This document shows, one piece after another, positions 45,946 to 52,626 of a stretch of DNA of 52,626 nucleotides. Each line of letters opens with the position of its first letter. The first letter of the stretch is position 1. Source of the DNA: Candidatus Zhuqueibacterota bacterium (GTDB lineage: Bacteria; Zhuqueibacterota; Zhuqueibacteria; Oceanimicrobiales; Oceanimicrobiaceae). Location of the stretch: contig JAJDAG010000063.1 of the NCBI GenBank assembly GCA_029262005.1, positions 1 through 52,626 on the forward strand. Direction: 5' to 3'. The notes under the pieces were generated by a model. That model saw only the letters and a list, made by a program, of their open reading frames with translations. It did not search any database and was not told the DNA's origin. The position numbers and the translations under genes were made by a program.

Positions 45946-48900
45946 GCTTTTCTCCTTTTTAGGTTATACCAAACACTGAATAAACATAGAAGGGAAAAAA
46001 CTGCACTCGGTAAAAAGTAGTTCTCTAAATAAATTCGGTTCCCTTGCCCGGGATCGCCATAAAGCGTGAAAGCAGCCCAAAAAACCGGATGCTTAAACCG
46101 CGAATTTTCTCCGTTCAAAATGTCGCGCTTGGCTTTGGCCAATGCCTCAGATTTGGACAGATTACCGTTTAGAAACTGCTCATAAAAGTTCGGCATAAGC
46201 GTGGCTGAAAAAGCGTCTTCAACCTTCCAGTGGGTCATGATGACAGATTTGGCCCCGGCGCTCAGGAAAAGCCGGGGTAACCCCAAAATACCTTCCCCTT
46301 TCACCGGGCGGCCTCTGCCGGTTTCACAAGCGCTCAGGGAAATCAAATCATAGTCAAAGTTACGTTCTGAAATCTCATAGCCGAGCAACAAGCCATCGTC
46401 AAGCGTGTCTTTTGGTGCCAAAGCCAAAACCAGGCCTGAAAAAGAATCGTAGAGGCTGTCGACAATTCCGTGTGTTGAAATGTGCAACAAGTCATATTCA
46501 TCAACGCCGGCCAGCATGGCTTTTGCGGTTGCGGCCAATTTGGTCAATACCTTTGTGCGCGCATAAGCGCGTTTGATATCGTCTGCCTCAATTTCCGAGT
46601 CAGGCAGTGGCTCCATTTTAAATCCACTGCGCATGTGCACATCCTGTAGTTGTTTTGTCGCTGTTTGATTTGCGGCTTCAATGGGCTGACTATCGGTTAA
46701 AAGCGCCAAATCCTCAAAAGGGTTGGCCATGACCAGCAAATTCGGTTTTTGCCAAAACCAGCGTTCCGGTCTGGTCAGCAAAGTCGATGTCGGCAGGTAG
46801 ACAAAGGCGTAATCTTGCTGCAAAAAATCACGCGCATAAACCGGGTCCTGAGTTGGTAGAAACACAGCCGACGCTGAGGCTTCTCTCAACAGCAATTCAA
46901 ATGGGAGATTTAGCAGGGCCACATCCGGAATGATGATCAGTTTGTCGGGAAGGTTTACTTTAGCCTCCAACGGCAGCACCAATTCCCGGTAAAGTTCGTG
47001 CGCCAGGTTTGCGTGAAACGGTGTTTTGAATAGTGTGCCCGCGGTCATTTTGTGAAAAGGTGCGACCAGGGTCGTTATCTTGTTTTCAGCCTCGGTTGCG
47101 GTGATTTTTAGGGGAACGAATTTTTTCTGTTGACCGGTAAATACCAAGGCAAAAGAGACATCATCCGTCAAGTGGAATTGCACCAATCCCATTTTAGATT
47201 CTTTTAGTTTCTTTTGCAGCGTCGGAATATTTGGGCCGCGCGTTTCACTTTGACTGCTTAACCCACTGCGGGTCAGGCGCAGCCGCTGCGACAGCAAAGA
47301 CATGCGTGCTACTTCAATCTCGTCAAGCGTTTTAGCCAGTTGTTCTTTTTGCAGATTGGCAGCGTTGGTGCGCAGAAAACGTAACTTGCGCTGCAGGTTA
47401 TTACACGCTTTGCTGTAATTTGCTGCTTCCGCGGTTCCCAAGTTTTCATTGGACGTTATCTTGACCATTTCCCGCAAAGAGCGGCCACGTTTCATTTCGA
47501 TGAAGTGGTGAAGTGCATCCATGTAACTGACTTCATTATTTTGCATATAAAGTTGATAGTAGCAATCTATCAGGCCGTCATAGACGTCAGTGCCTTTAGC
47601 AAAATAGCCGATTCTGAAATCAGAATTTCTTAAATGACCGCGTGTGTTTTCTATAAGATAAGATGATTTTTTATAATTTGCGATGGCGCTCTGGAAATCT
47701 CCGGTCGTTTGCCTGAGGCGACCCAAGCCGAAGTAAACAGCTGCAAGCGCACTGCTGTCGGCAAGTGCGCTTACTTCATTTAACGCTGACAGCAACCGGT
47801 CTTCTGCTGTTTTGATGTCCCCTTTTCGCAGGGCAATTTCTGCTAAATAATATATTGCCCACACTCTGCCTTGTTCATCTTGTATTCTTTTCGCCACCTT
47901 TTCAGCAGCAAGAAGGTCCTTCGTAGCTTTATCAAGGTTGCCTTCTTCTATGTATGTGCGGGCCCGCCTGTAATACCAGTATGGATCCCGGGCGAGACCT
48001 TCAATTTTATTGGCAGCCCTGATTTCGGCTGAGTATATTTCCCGCGCTTGCTTGAATCGGCCTGTTTCCAAATGTATATCGGCAATGCCGATTCTGGCCT
48101 TTGAACGCAACAATCGCAACGGTTGGTGGTTAGCGGCCAGTCTGATTGCTTCAGTGTAAAAAGCAATGGCAAGCCGATTTAGTGAGACGTTTCGATAGAG
48201 GTCGCCTTTGAGCCTTTTAATGTGGATTAGCTTTTCTTTGTATCCGACTGAATCTGCTGAGCCGGCGCTGAGATCGTAGTACTTATTCGCTTCGTCAAAA
48301 CGTCGCATCTCCATTAACAAGCGCCCATAATGGAGATACCAGGTTGCCAGAGCACGCTCTGATTTTTGAAGTTTGGCAATAGCAATGGCCTGTTGAATAG
48401 ACTGCTCAGCTTTAATAAAATCCCCCCGCTTTGTGTACATGATACCGCGATTTCCCGCTACTGTGGCTAGCCTGGTGCGATCGCCGAGCCGCGTGGCAAT
48501 GGCATAAGAAGAATCGTGATATGCCGTTTCCAGGGGGCTGCCAAGGTGCTGTGGCAAAATAGCCAGATTGACATACAGTTTCGCGAGAACGGCCAATTGG
48601 TTTTCTTTTCTTGTCACGGCCAGGCCGAGTTGCCAAAGTGAATCAGCCTGGTCGTACTTTTCAAGATATTTGTAGCAATTGCCCCAGGCGTATATGTTTT
48701 CTGACGCATTTCTGACTGCTTCAGGAAGTTTCTGAAATTCTGTTGCAGCGGTTTCGAACTGTTTTCTGGCGTAAGCCCGCAGGCAGACAATGCGCGCCCG
48801 GGTCACAAGGTCGAAGGTCAGGCGATCAAGAAAAAATTCATCAATTATTTTCGAATACTTGTTTTCAAACATAAGATAATCTATAAGCATGTTTGAAGAC

Positions 48901-49313
48901 GGATTCGTTGTCGTAAGCAACGCTCGCTGAAAAGCTTGGTTCGCAGCATCAATCTGGTGATTCTGCTGGTGGATTTTTGCCAGCATCCAGTTGCTGTGGT
49001 GCATAAGCGCCTTTTCCGCAGCGCGGTCGGTGAAAAAATCATCAGCCAGTTGGGTTTTGCCTGCCAGATTACATTCTTCAAGCAGTCTGAGATAAGCGGT
49101 TTTAAAGTGTGGATTTTTTTTGATATGGTCCTGCAGCTCAGCAATGAGGTCAATGGTCGTATCCGAAACAGCAGACTGAACCATTTGATAATACCGGGCT
49201 GTTGAGCCAGGGTTCAGGGGCTGTTGCGCTAAGCAAACAGATGCCAGGAGTATAAGAAGCGCCTGCCAAACGTGTGGCAGTAATATTTTTAAAAGAGTTT
49301 TTTTTGCATGCAT
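45921..49313 (-). CDS. Secreted, membrane-anchored TPR-CHAT (caspase-like) protease
   Basis: About 1130 residues from the ATG at 49313, chosen because it opens a signal peptide (AKKTLLKILLPHVWQALLIL, cleaved near CLA-QQ); a TTG frame from 49406 adds 31 residues in front. Residues 40-620 hold about ten TPR-type helical repeats (for example YTKRGDFIKAEQSIQQAIAI and YFGLGRLRQTTGDFQSAIAN), then a linker helix and the CHAT domain (about 750-1085). The caspase-like dyad is visible: His948 in HISTHGIV and Cys996 in SLSACETGRG. A last helix (about 1099-1116) followed by KRRK should anchor it with the catalytic part outside the cytoplasm. Best-known CHAT proteins, including Craspase TPR-CHAT, are cytoplasmic. 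Neighbours: a Gly-tailed unknown upstream, the CLCA-like gene overlapping downstream. Confidence 0.92.
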   Translation of the reverse strand: MHAKKTLLKILLPHVWQALLILLASVCLAQQPLNPGSTARYYQMVQSAVSDTTIDLIAELQDHIKKNPHFKTAYLRLLEECNLAGKTQLADDFFTDRAAEKALMHHSNWMLAKIHQQNHQIDAANQAFQRALLTTTNPSSNMLIDYLMFENKYSKIIDEFFLDRLTFDLVTRARIVCLRAYARKQFETAATEFQKLPEAVRNASENIYAWGNCYKYLEKYDQADSLWQLGLAVTRKENQLAVLAKLYVNLAILPQHLGSPLETAYHDSSYAIATRLGDRTRLATVAGNRGIMYTKRGDFIKAEQSIQQAIAIAKLQKSERALATWYLHYGRLLMEMRRFDEANKYYDLSAGSADSVGYKEKLIHIKRLKGDLYRNVSLNRLAIAFYTEAIRLAANHQPLRLLRSKARIGIADIHLETGRFKQAREIYSAEIRAANKIEGLARDPYWYYRRARTYIEEGNLDKATKDLLAAEKVAKRIQDEQGRVWAIYYLAEIALRKGDIKTAEDRLLSALNEVSALADSSALAAVYFGLGRLRQTTGDFQSAIANYKKSSYLIENTRGHLRNSDFRIGYFAKGTDVYDGLIDCYYQLYMQNNEVSYMDALHHFIEMKRGRSLREMVKITSNENLGTAEAANYSKACNNLQRKLRFLRTNAANLQKEQLAKTLDEIEVARMSLLSQRLRLTRSGLSSQSETRGPNIPTLQKKLKESKMGLVQFHLTDDVSFALVFTGQQKKFVPLKITATEAENKITTLVAPFHKMTAGTLFKTPFHANLAHELYRELVLPLEAKVNLPDKLIIIPDVALLNLPFELLLREASASAVFLPTQDPVYARDFLQQDYAFVYLPTSTLLTRPERWFWQKPNLLVMANPFEDLALLTDSQPIEAANQTATKQLQDVHMRSGFKMEPLPDSEIEADDIKRAYARTKVLTKLAATAKAMLAGVDEYDLLHISTHGIVDSLYDSFSGLVLALAPKDTLDDGLLLGYEISERNFDYDLISLSACETGRGRPVKGEGILGLPRLFLSAGAKSVIMTHWKVEDAFSATLMPNFYEQFLNGNLSKSEALAKAKRDILNGENSRFKHPVFWAAFTLYGDPGQGNRIYLENYFLPSAVFSLLCLFSVWYNLKRRKAWKDQDDH

Positions 49314-49411
49314 TCTGGTTTTGTTTGGACGGCACTGTTCACTGGTTAAATTCCTGGCGGAGAATGTAAGCGCCAATCTCCACCAGGGCTGCTGGAAACG
49401 CCACAATATTT

Positions 49412-50029
49412 TTACGGAAAATCTCCTTCTCCTTCTTCGCCGCTGCCGGTGCCATCTCCGCCACCGCCACCGCCGGTTTTGCCAAAAAGGATGGCTGACT
49501 CAATTTTCGGTACTTTGGCTTCCTGCACCCTGACAAATAGCTTCAACGATTTTGAAAAATGCAACGGTACGCCAAAGCCAAAGGTGAGGGTGAGCACCCG
49601 GGGCGTGTCGCTGCTTCTGTGCAGCATTATGCCGTATGGGTTGTTACCATCCTTTAAGTTGAGTAGGCGCGCCTTGCCAAAATTCATATTAACCACGAGT
49701 TTGTCATCCAGGTAGAGGAAGACGGTGGTATTGTCCCCGGATGTGCCGCCTAATTTGCTCACTCTGCCGGAAATAAAGCTGCCACTAAAATCATCGGCGT
49801 CTTCATTGTCAACAGTGTCTACAAGCAGCACGCCTTTCCGGCGTGGATCATTGAGCGGAGTGCTTCCCGTGCCAGTAATATTATAAGGCCTAATATTCTG
49901 GTTGAACACAACATTTTGCAGAGATCCTCTTTTGGTTGGCGGGTCTGTGGTGATGATATCATCTTTGGTCACAAGCCTTTGCCTTTGCCGGGGCGATTCT
50001 ACACCGAGAAGAAAAACTGTGTCTGCCAT
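49412..50029 (-). CDS. Protein of unknown family with Gly-rich C-terminal tail, in the sigma-CHAT cluster
   Basis: A 205-residue protein I do not recognise. It has no signal peptide or membrane helix. The body is predicted beta-rich (VFLYLDDKLVVNMNFG, LTLTFGFGVPLHF, LKLFVRVQEAKV), and the last 25 residues are a low-complexity, acidic Gly tail (GKTGGGGGGDGTGSGEEGEG). A strong AAGGAGG site precedes the ATG. The gene lies between the transmembrane zinc-finger gene (24-base gap) and the CHAT protease gene, so it is cotranscribed. It could be a protease substrate, an adaptor or a structural partner; nothing in the sequence decides this. Confidence 0.8.
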   Translation of the reverse strand: MADTVFLLGVESPRQRQRLVTKDDIITTDPPTKRGSLQNVVFNQNIRPYNITGTGSTPLNDPRRKGVLLVDTVDNEDADDFSGSFISGRVSKLGGTSGDNTTVFLYLDDKLVVNMNFGKARLLNLKDGNNPYGIMLHRSSDTPRVLTLTFGFGVPLHFSKSLKLFVRVQEAKVPKIESAILFGKTGGGGGGDGTGSGEEGEGDFP

Positions 50030-50053
50030 GCTTTCCCTCCTTAAGTTTTAGTT

Positions 50054-51322
50054 CTACTCGCTACGCCACTTCTCACTTAACTCTAAACTACGTTGGTAAA
50101 ATCGACTGCTTGAATCAATGGCTGCCAATTGGTTGAGCGCTTTACGGGCATCTCCGGCAAAGCCGTGAGCTACGGCAAGAAAATATGCTCCTGCATCGGC
50201 ATTGGTCAGGTCGTTTTCTTTGGCCAGAGATTGCGCCTGCGTGAGATGAGCGATTGCCTGCTCATTGTGCCAACGCCTCTGGTTTTCGTCTAAGTCGGCC
50301 GTTTCGCTGCTGCGTGAGCGCGCAAAGAATGACATTCCTAAAAGGAAGTGATAGTCGTGTATAGTTTTTAAGTTTTTGTTGACTCGTTGTTGTTGCAAGC
50401 TGTTTACCAGAGGGATAAAACTTCGCAAACGGGTAATGGCTTTTTCATATTTGAGCAACCTGTAATCACGCACTGCGGTAGCGAAATGTGCCAGGAAAAC
50501 TTCCAAGTCGTTTTCGCGTGGTGCTATGCCAGGCTTTAACGCCAATTGCTTCAAATCCTTATAAGATTCAGGGCCTGCTGAAACATCACCCGGTTCAGCT
50601 TCAGGCGGAAGCGTTGTCTGTCCTGATGGAATTTTTGCTTGCCCCGCTGGTTGCGAACGATCAAAAATAAGGCCGGACCTGAGTCTCATTGGCAAGTTGC
50701 TTGTATCAAATTTAACCGGGGTATTCTCATCATAAACAAATGTGCCCCAAAACGTCCGGCTTTGCCAATATTGCCAGCCGGCGGTGCCGCCTAACGCAAA
50801 GGCAAAACAGACCAGAGCCGCCCATGCAATCGCAGGTTTGGGCATCTTGATTTCAAAGTTTCCTACATTTTTTTTTAAATGTGAAAACCACGAATCTGGT
50901 CGGATTGGCGGCGCCATTTCCAGCACAGCGTCTGCCAGGGGTGTATCCGAATAAGTTTGGAGCGCCTGCGCCAAGTCTTTGGAAACGGGTGTTAGCGACT
51001 CTTCGATGATGGCAAAGATTTCGGCAAAGCAACTATCTGAAGTGACCGCCAGATTAAGAAAATTTGCCGCTGCCTTCTGGTCAAGGGAACCATCGTAAAC
51101 ACCAGTAATTCTTAACGACAAGTCTTCAACCGAGCAAGACTGAGGGCGCTTATCAACCGTTTCATCTCCAGCAAGTTTTTTTGTTCGATTGAACAAAGTC
51201 ATGGCTTGTTCGCAGATATCACATTTTGAAATGTGCTCAATTTCGCTGCTGTCCAGCAGGCCGTTTTCTTGTATTGTTCCGGCAAATGCCTGCTGCGAAA
51301 GATGTTCTTTAGTTTTTCTCAT
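50054..51322 (-). CDS. Transmembrane zinc-finger (anti-sigma-like) protein with extracytoplasmic TPR-like domain
   Basis: About 422 residues from the ATG at 51322, preceded by GAGG at 6 bases; a longer frame to 51358 lacks this. The N-terminus carries a zf-HC2-type finger (HISKCDIC, residues about 30-37) and a helical cytoplasmic segment to about 160. One membrane helix (about 164-183, AIAWAALVCFAFALGGTAGW) follows. The outside part has a Pro/Gly linker and then helices resembling TPRs (YHFLLGMSFFARSRS, EQAIAHLTQAQSLAKEN, GAYFLAVAHGFAGDARKAL). The layout is that of a transmembrane anti-sigma factor whose outer part senses or binds something. It overlaps the preceding zinc-finger gene by 14 bases. 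Confidence 0.85.
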   Translation of the reverse strand: MRKTKEHLSQQAFAGTIQENGLLDSSEIEHISKCDICEQAMTLFNRTKKLAGDETVDKRPQSCSVEDLSLRITGVYDGSLDQKAAANFLNLAVTSDSCFAEIFAIIEESLTPVSKDLAQALQTYSDTPLADAVLEMAPPIRPDSWFSHLKKNVGNFEIKMPKPAIAWAALVCFAFALGGTAGWQYWQSRTFWGTFVYDENTPVKFDTSNLPMRLRSGLIFDRSQPAGQAKIPSGQTTLPPEAEPGDVSAGPESYKDLKQLALKPGIAPRENDLEVFLAHFATAVRDYRLLKYEKAITRLRSFIPLVNSLQQQRVNKNLKTIHDYHFLLGMSFFARSRSSETADLDENQRRWHNEQAIAHLTQAQSLAKENDLTNADAGAYFLAVAHGFAGDARKALNQLAAIDSSSRFYQRSLELSEKWRSE

Positions 51323-51761
51323 TGTCATCCTCGTTTTTTGCTGATGACTTCGCGTCACAGTAGGCGGCCCAGTTCACCCAAAATATCTCCCGGCAATCCT
51401 GGCAATTATTTAAATGTTTATAAAATGGGAGTGCAAGGTCTTCGGGCAAACCGTTTCGTAAAAATTTCAGGAGGAATAGCGCGGTCTCTTCATCTGTTCG
51501 CGGGCAGACATGTTCGGAGTAAGCGCTGTCCAGTGGCTCTGTGCGTAAACTCCCTCGATCTGTCAGAGATTGAAACAGCTTAAAGGCATTCATACAGGCA
51601 TCACAGGCCTGCAAGTGGGCCTGAAATTCAGCGCCCGGATTTTTGGTTTCAACAACGGCAAGCAGGGTGCCTGGCCGGAAATGTAAATGTCGTTCACTCA
51701 TAACCTTCGTCCATGTTAGTCTGTCACGCGATTTAAAGTTTTGAATTCGTCTGGCACTCAT
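51309..51761 (-). CDS. Soluble double zinc-finger, anti-sigma-like protein
   Basis: A 150-residue protein with two finger-like units: H49-x3-C53-x2-C56 (HLQACDAC) and C86 ... H116-x3-C120-x2-C123 (HLNNCQDC). The second has the complete spacing of the zf-HC2 anti-sigma finger. There is no membrane helix. The start used overlaps the sigma stop in TAATG; an internal ATG at 51701 with AAGG upstream is the alternative and would leave both fingers intact. Zinc anti-sigma factors bind region 2/4 of their sigma, and this gene follows a sigma gene directly. Whether it or the membrane protein downstream is the main inhibitor is unclear. Confidence 0.82.
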   Translation of the reverse strand: MSARRIQNFKSRDRLTWTKVMSERHLHFRPGTLLAVVETKNPGAEFQAHLQACDACMNAFKLFQSLTDRGSLRTEPLDSAYSEHVCPRTDEETALFLLKFLRNGLPEDLALPFYKHLNNCQDCREIFWVNWAAYCDAKSSAKNEDDNEKN

Positions 51762-52387
51762 TAAGAGTTTTTTATTGTGCGGAACCTCTCAACATTACTT
51801 GATTTATTTACTATTTTTTTAAATCGTGACTTGATAACGTCAACCGCGTGCTCATCCTTAAGGCCGAGAAGGGGGATGGTGGAAATATCTTTAGAGTGAA
51901 AATTGCCGACGACGCGCATGACAAAAATAAAAATGCCGCGTTCAAGGGTGAATGACTCTTTCCTGGTACAGGAAAGAGTGTTGCGTAAAAGAAGCACCAG
52001 CCATTTTTGCACTTTTCTCTCGACATCACCGTAAGAGGTCTGCTTTGCCTCTAACTGGAGGTCATCAATAGCCAAATTTACACGACCCTTGATTTGGCTC
52101 AATGCAATGGTCCAGGCGATCCGCAGAAGGTAAACGACAAATGCACTTTCGCTTTTTCGCTCGCGAAAATCTGTGATCGCTTTAAAATTATGAAGTACCA
52201 GACGCTCCAGCACTTTGGAAAAACAATCTTGAACAGCCTCTTCATCTTTGAGCGCCAGGTGTAATTTTGCGAGAATTCTGTCTTTGTATTTTTTTTCAAA
52301 TTCACGCCACGATGCCTCATAGTGCTTGTGGCGTTGGTTTGCCAGCACTTCAAGGAACAGAGGAAAATCATTGTCAGAAAAACCCAT
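51761..52387 (-). CDS. Sigma-70-family (ECF-like) sigma factor with diverged region 4
   Basis: About 208 residues. Region 2 is recognisable: WREFEKKYKDRILAKLHLAL, EEAVQDCFSKVLERLV and FVVYLLRIAWTIALSQIKGR. The C-terminal half should be region 4 but deviates from the usual ECF helix-turn-helix; LERGIFIFVMRVVGNFHSKD and DEHAVDVIKSRFKKIV occupy its place. The ATG at 52387 is preferred over 52393 because GGAG lies six bases before it and directly abuts the other. It is the first gene of the leftward cluster and is followed by two zinc-finger genes in overlapping frames, the order of a sigma/anti-sigma operon. It likely directs transcription of the cluster itself or of distant genes. Confidence 0.82.
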   Translation of the reverse strand: MGFSDNDFPLFLEVLANQRHKHYEASWREFEKKYKDRILAKLHLALKDEEAVQDCFSKVLERLVLHNFKAITDFRERKSESAFVVYLLRIAWTIALSQIKGRVNLAIDDLQLEAKQTSYGDVERKVQKWLVLLLRNTLSCTRKESFTLERGIFIFVMRVVGNFHSKDISTIPLLGLKDEHAVDVIKSRFKKIVNKSSNVERFRTIKNS

Positions 52388-52522
52388 CTCCATCTCCAGA
52401 ATCGGTTCCGCAGTCGTTGAGTCGTACTCAAGCAGATGTCACATCAAAAAAAGCAGAAATTGGTAGCAGAACAGGATGTTATTTTATCTTAGTTTCAAGT
52501 TCCAAGTGCGACAGTTTTAAAA

Positions 52523-52606
52523 ATGGGTTAATTGCATTATATTAAGTTCGCAATTGACCAAAACCACAAACTGGAGCACGTAATGCCCTATAAGCAATTA
52601 ACCCAT
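52523..52606. repeat. Inverted repeats at the left end of an IS30-family element
   Basis: ATGGGTTAATTGC (52523-52535) is repeated exactly, inverted, as GCAATTAACCCAT (52594-52606), and a shorter related copy GCAATTGACC lies at 52550-52559. The 58-base interval holds the transposase ribosome-binding site and start codon, so the RNA could fold around them. The repeats may also be transposase binding sites; the exact element end is not determined. Confidence 0.6.
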
Positions 52607-52626
52607 GAGCAAAGATACACAATTTA
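52583..52626 (+). mobile_element. IS30-family transposase, N-terminal fragment cut by window end
   Basis: From the ATG at 52583 (GGAG seven bases upstream) the frame reads PYKQLTHEQRYTI and runs off the window. This is the typical beginning of IS30-family transposases (YKQLTxEQRYxI), the start of the DNA-binding helix-turn-helix. Only 14 codons are visible, so intactness cannot be judged. It is divergent from the sigma-CHAT cluster, about 195 bases away. Confidence 0.75.

Noticed and set aside
45921-52387. CRISPR-linked Craspase (type III-E) locus
   Set aside because: The TPR-CHAT plus sigma combination recalls it, but no repeat array, Cas7-11-like protein or Csx30/Csx31 was found in the window, and this CHAT protein has a signal peptide and membrane anchor.

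Overview
The window looks like chromosomal DNA of a Gram-negative bacterium of the FCB superphylum (Calditrichota/KSB1/Ignavibacteria-like rather than a classical Bacteroides). The clues are a secreted peptidase ending in a QNYPNP-type C-terminal sorting/FlgD-like domain, a GWxTD-domain protein, a short primary-type sigma factor, a GldA / GldF-GldG fusion / DUF4340 cluster, DUF3810, DUF4920 and DUF6526 proteins, and a PorV-like barrel. No rRNA, tRNA or CRISPR array was seen. The species cannot be fixed from the sequence alone.

Layout. 1-4.4 kb: the end of a hybrid histidine kinase, convergent with a JAB-domain/DinG helicase fusion, then an MBL-fold DNA exonuclease; the last two suggest DNA repair. 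4.6-7.6 kb: a small DUF6526 membrane protein and an SppA protease carrying an N-terminal beta-barrel-like region. 7.6-10.4 kb: rho, an M14 carboxypeptidase and a decayed methyltransferase in one leftward unit. 10.9-17.3 kb: murB, then a three-gene ABC export/gliding-type cluster closed by a strong two-way terminator. 17.4-22.8 kb: GWxTD protein, Ca/Na antiporter, lipid kinase, HD hydrolase and DUF3810 protein. 22.8-34.3 kb: housekeeping and signalling genes: priA, a primary-type sigma factor, a soluble histidine kinase with a lone receiver, a zinc-ribbon protein, a sugar isomerase-like protein, an EamA transporter, a DUF4920 lipoprotein, comEC and coaE. 34.4-42 kb: a signalling block made of a very large PAS/GAF hybrid kinase and a partner-switching set (RsbW-like kinase, RsbU-like phosphatase, sigma-54-type regulator with an altered GAFTGA loop). 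42.4-44.3 kb: nnr (NAD(P)HX repair) and a VanZ protein.

44.4-52.4 kb is the most interesting region. It is a leftward six-gene cluster: a sigma-70-like factor with a diverged region 4, a double zinc-finger protein, a membrane-spanning zinc-finger/TPR-like protein, a Gly-tailed protein of unknown family, a secreted membrane-anchored TPR-CHAT (caspase-like) protease, and a secreted metalloprotease-vWA protein whose active-site layout matches the animal CLCA family. My inference is a transcriptional switch in the cytoplasm coupled through a transmembrane anti-sigma-like protein to two extracytoplasmic proteases. The cluster is bordered at the window's right edge by the beginning of an IS30-family element.
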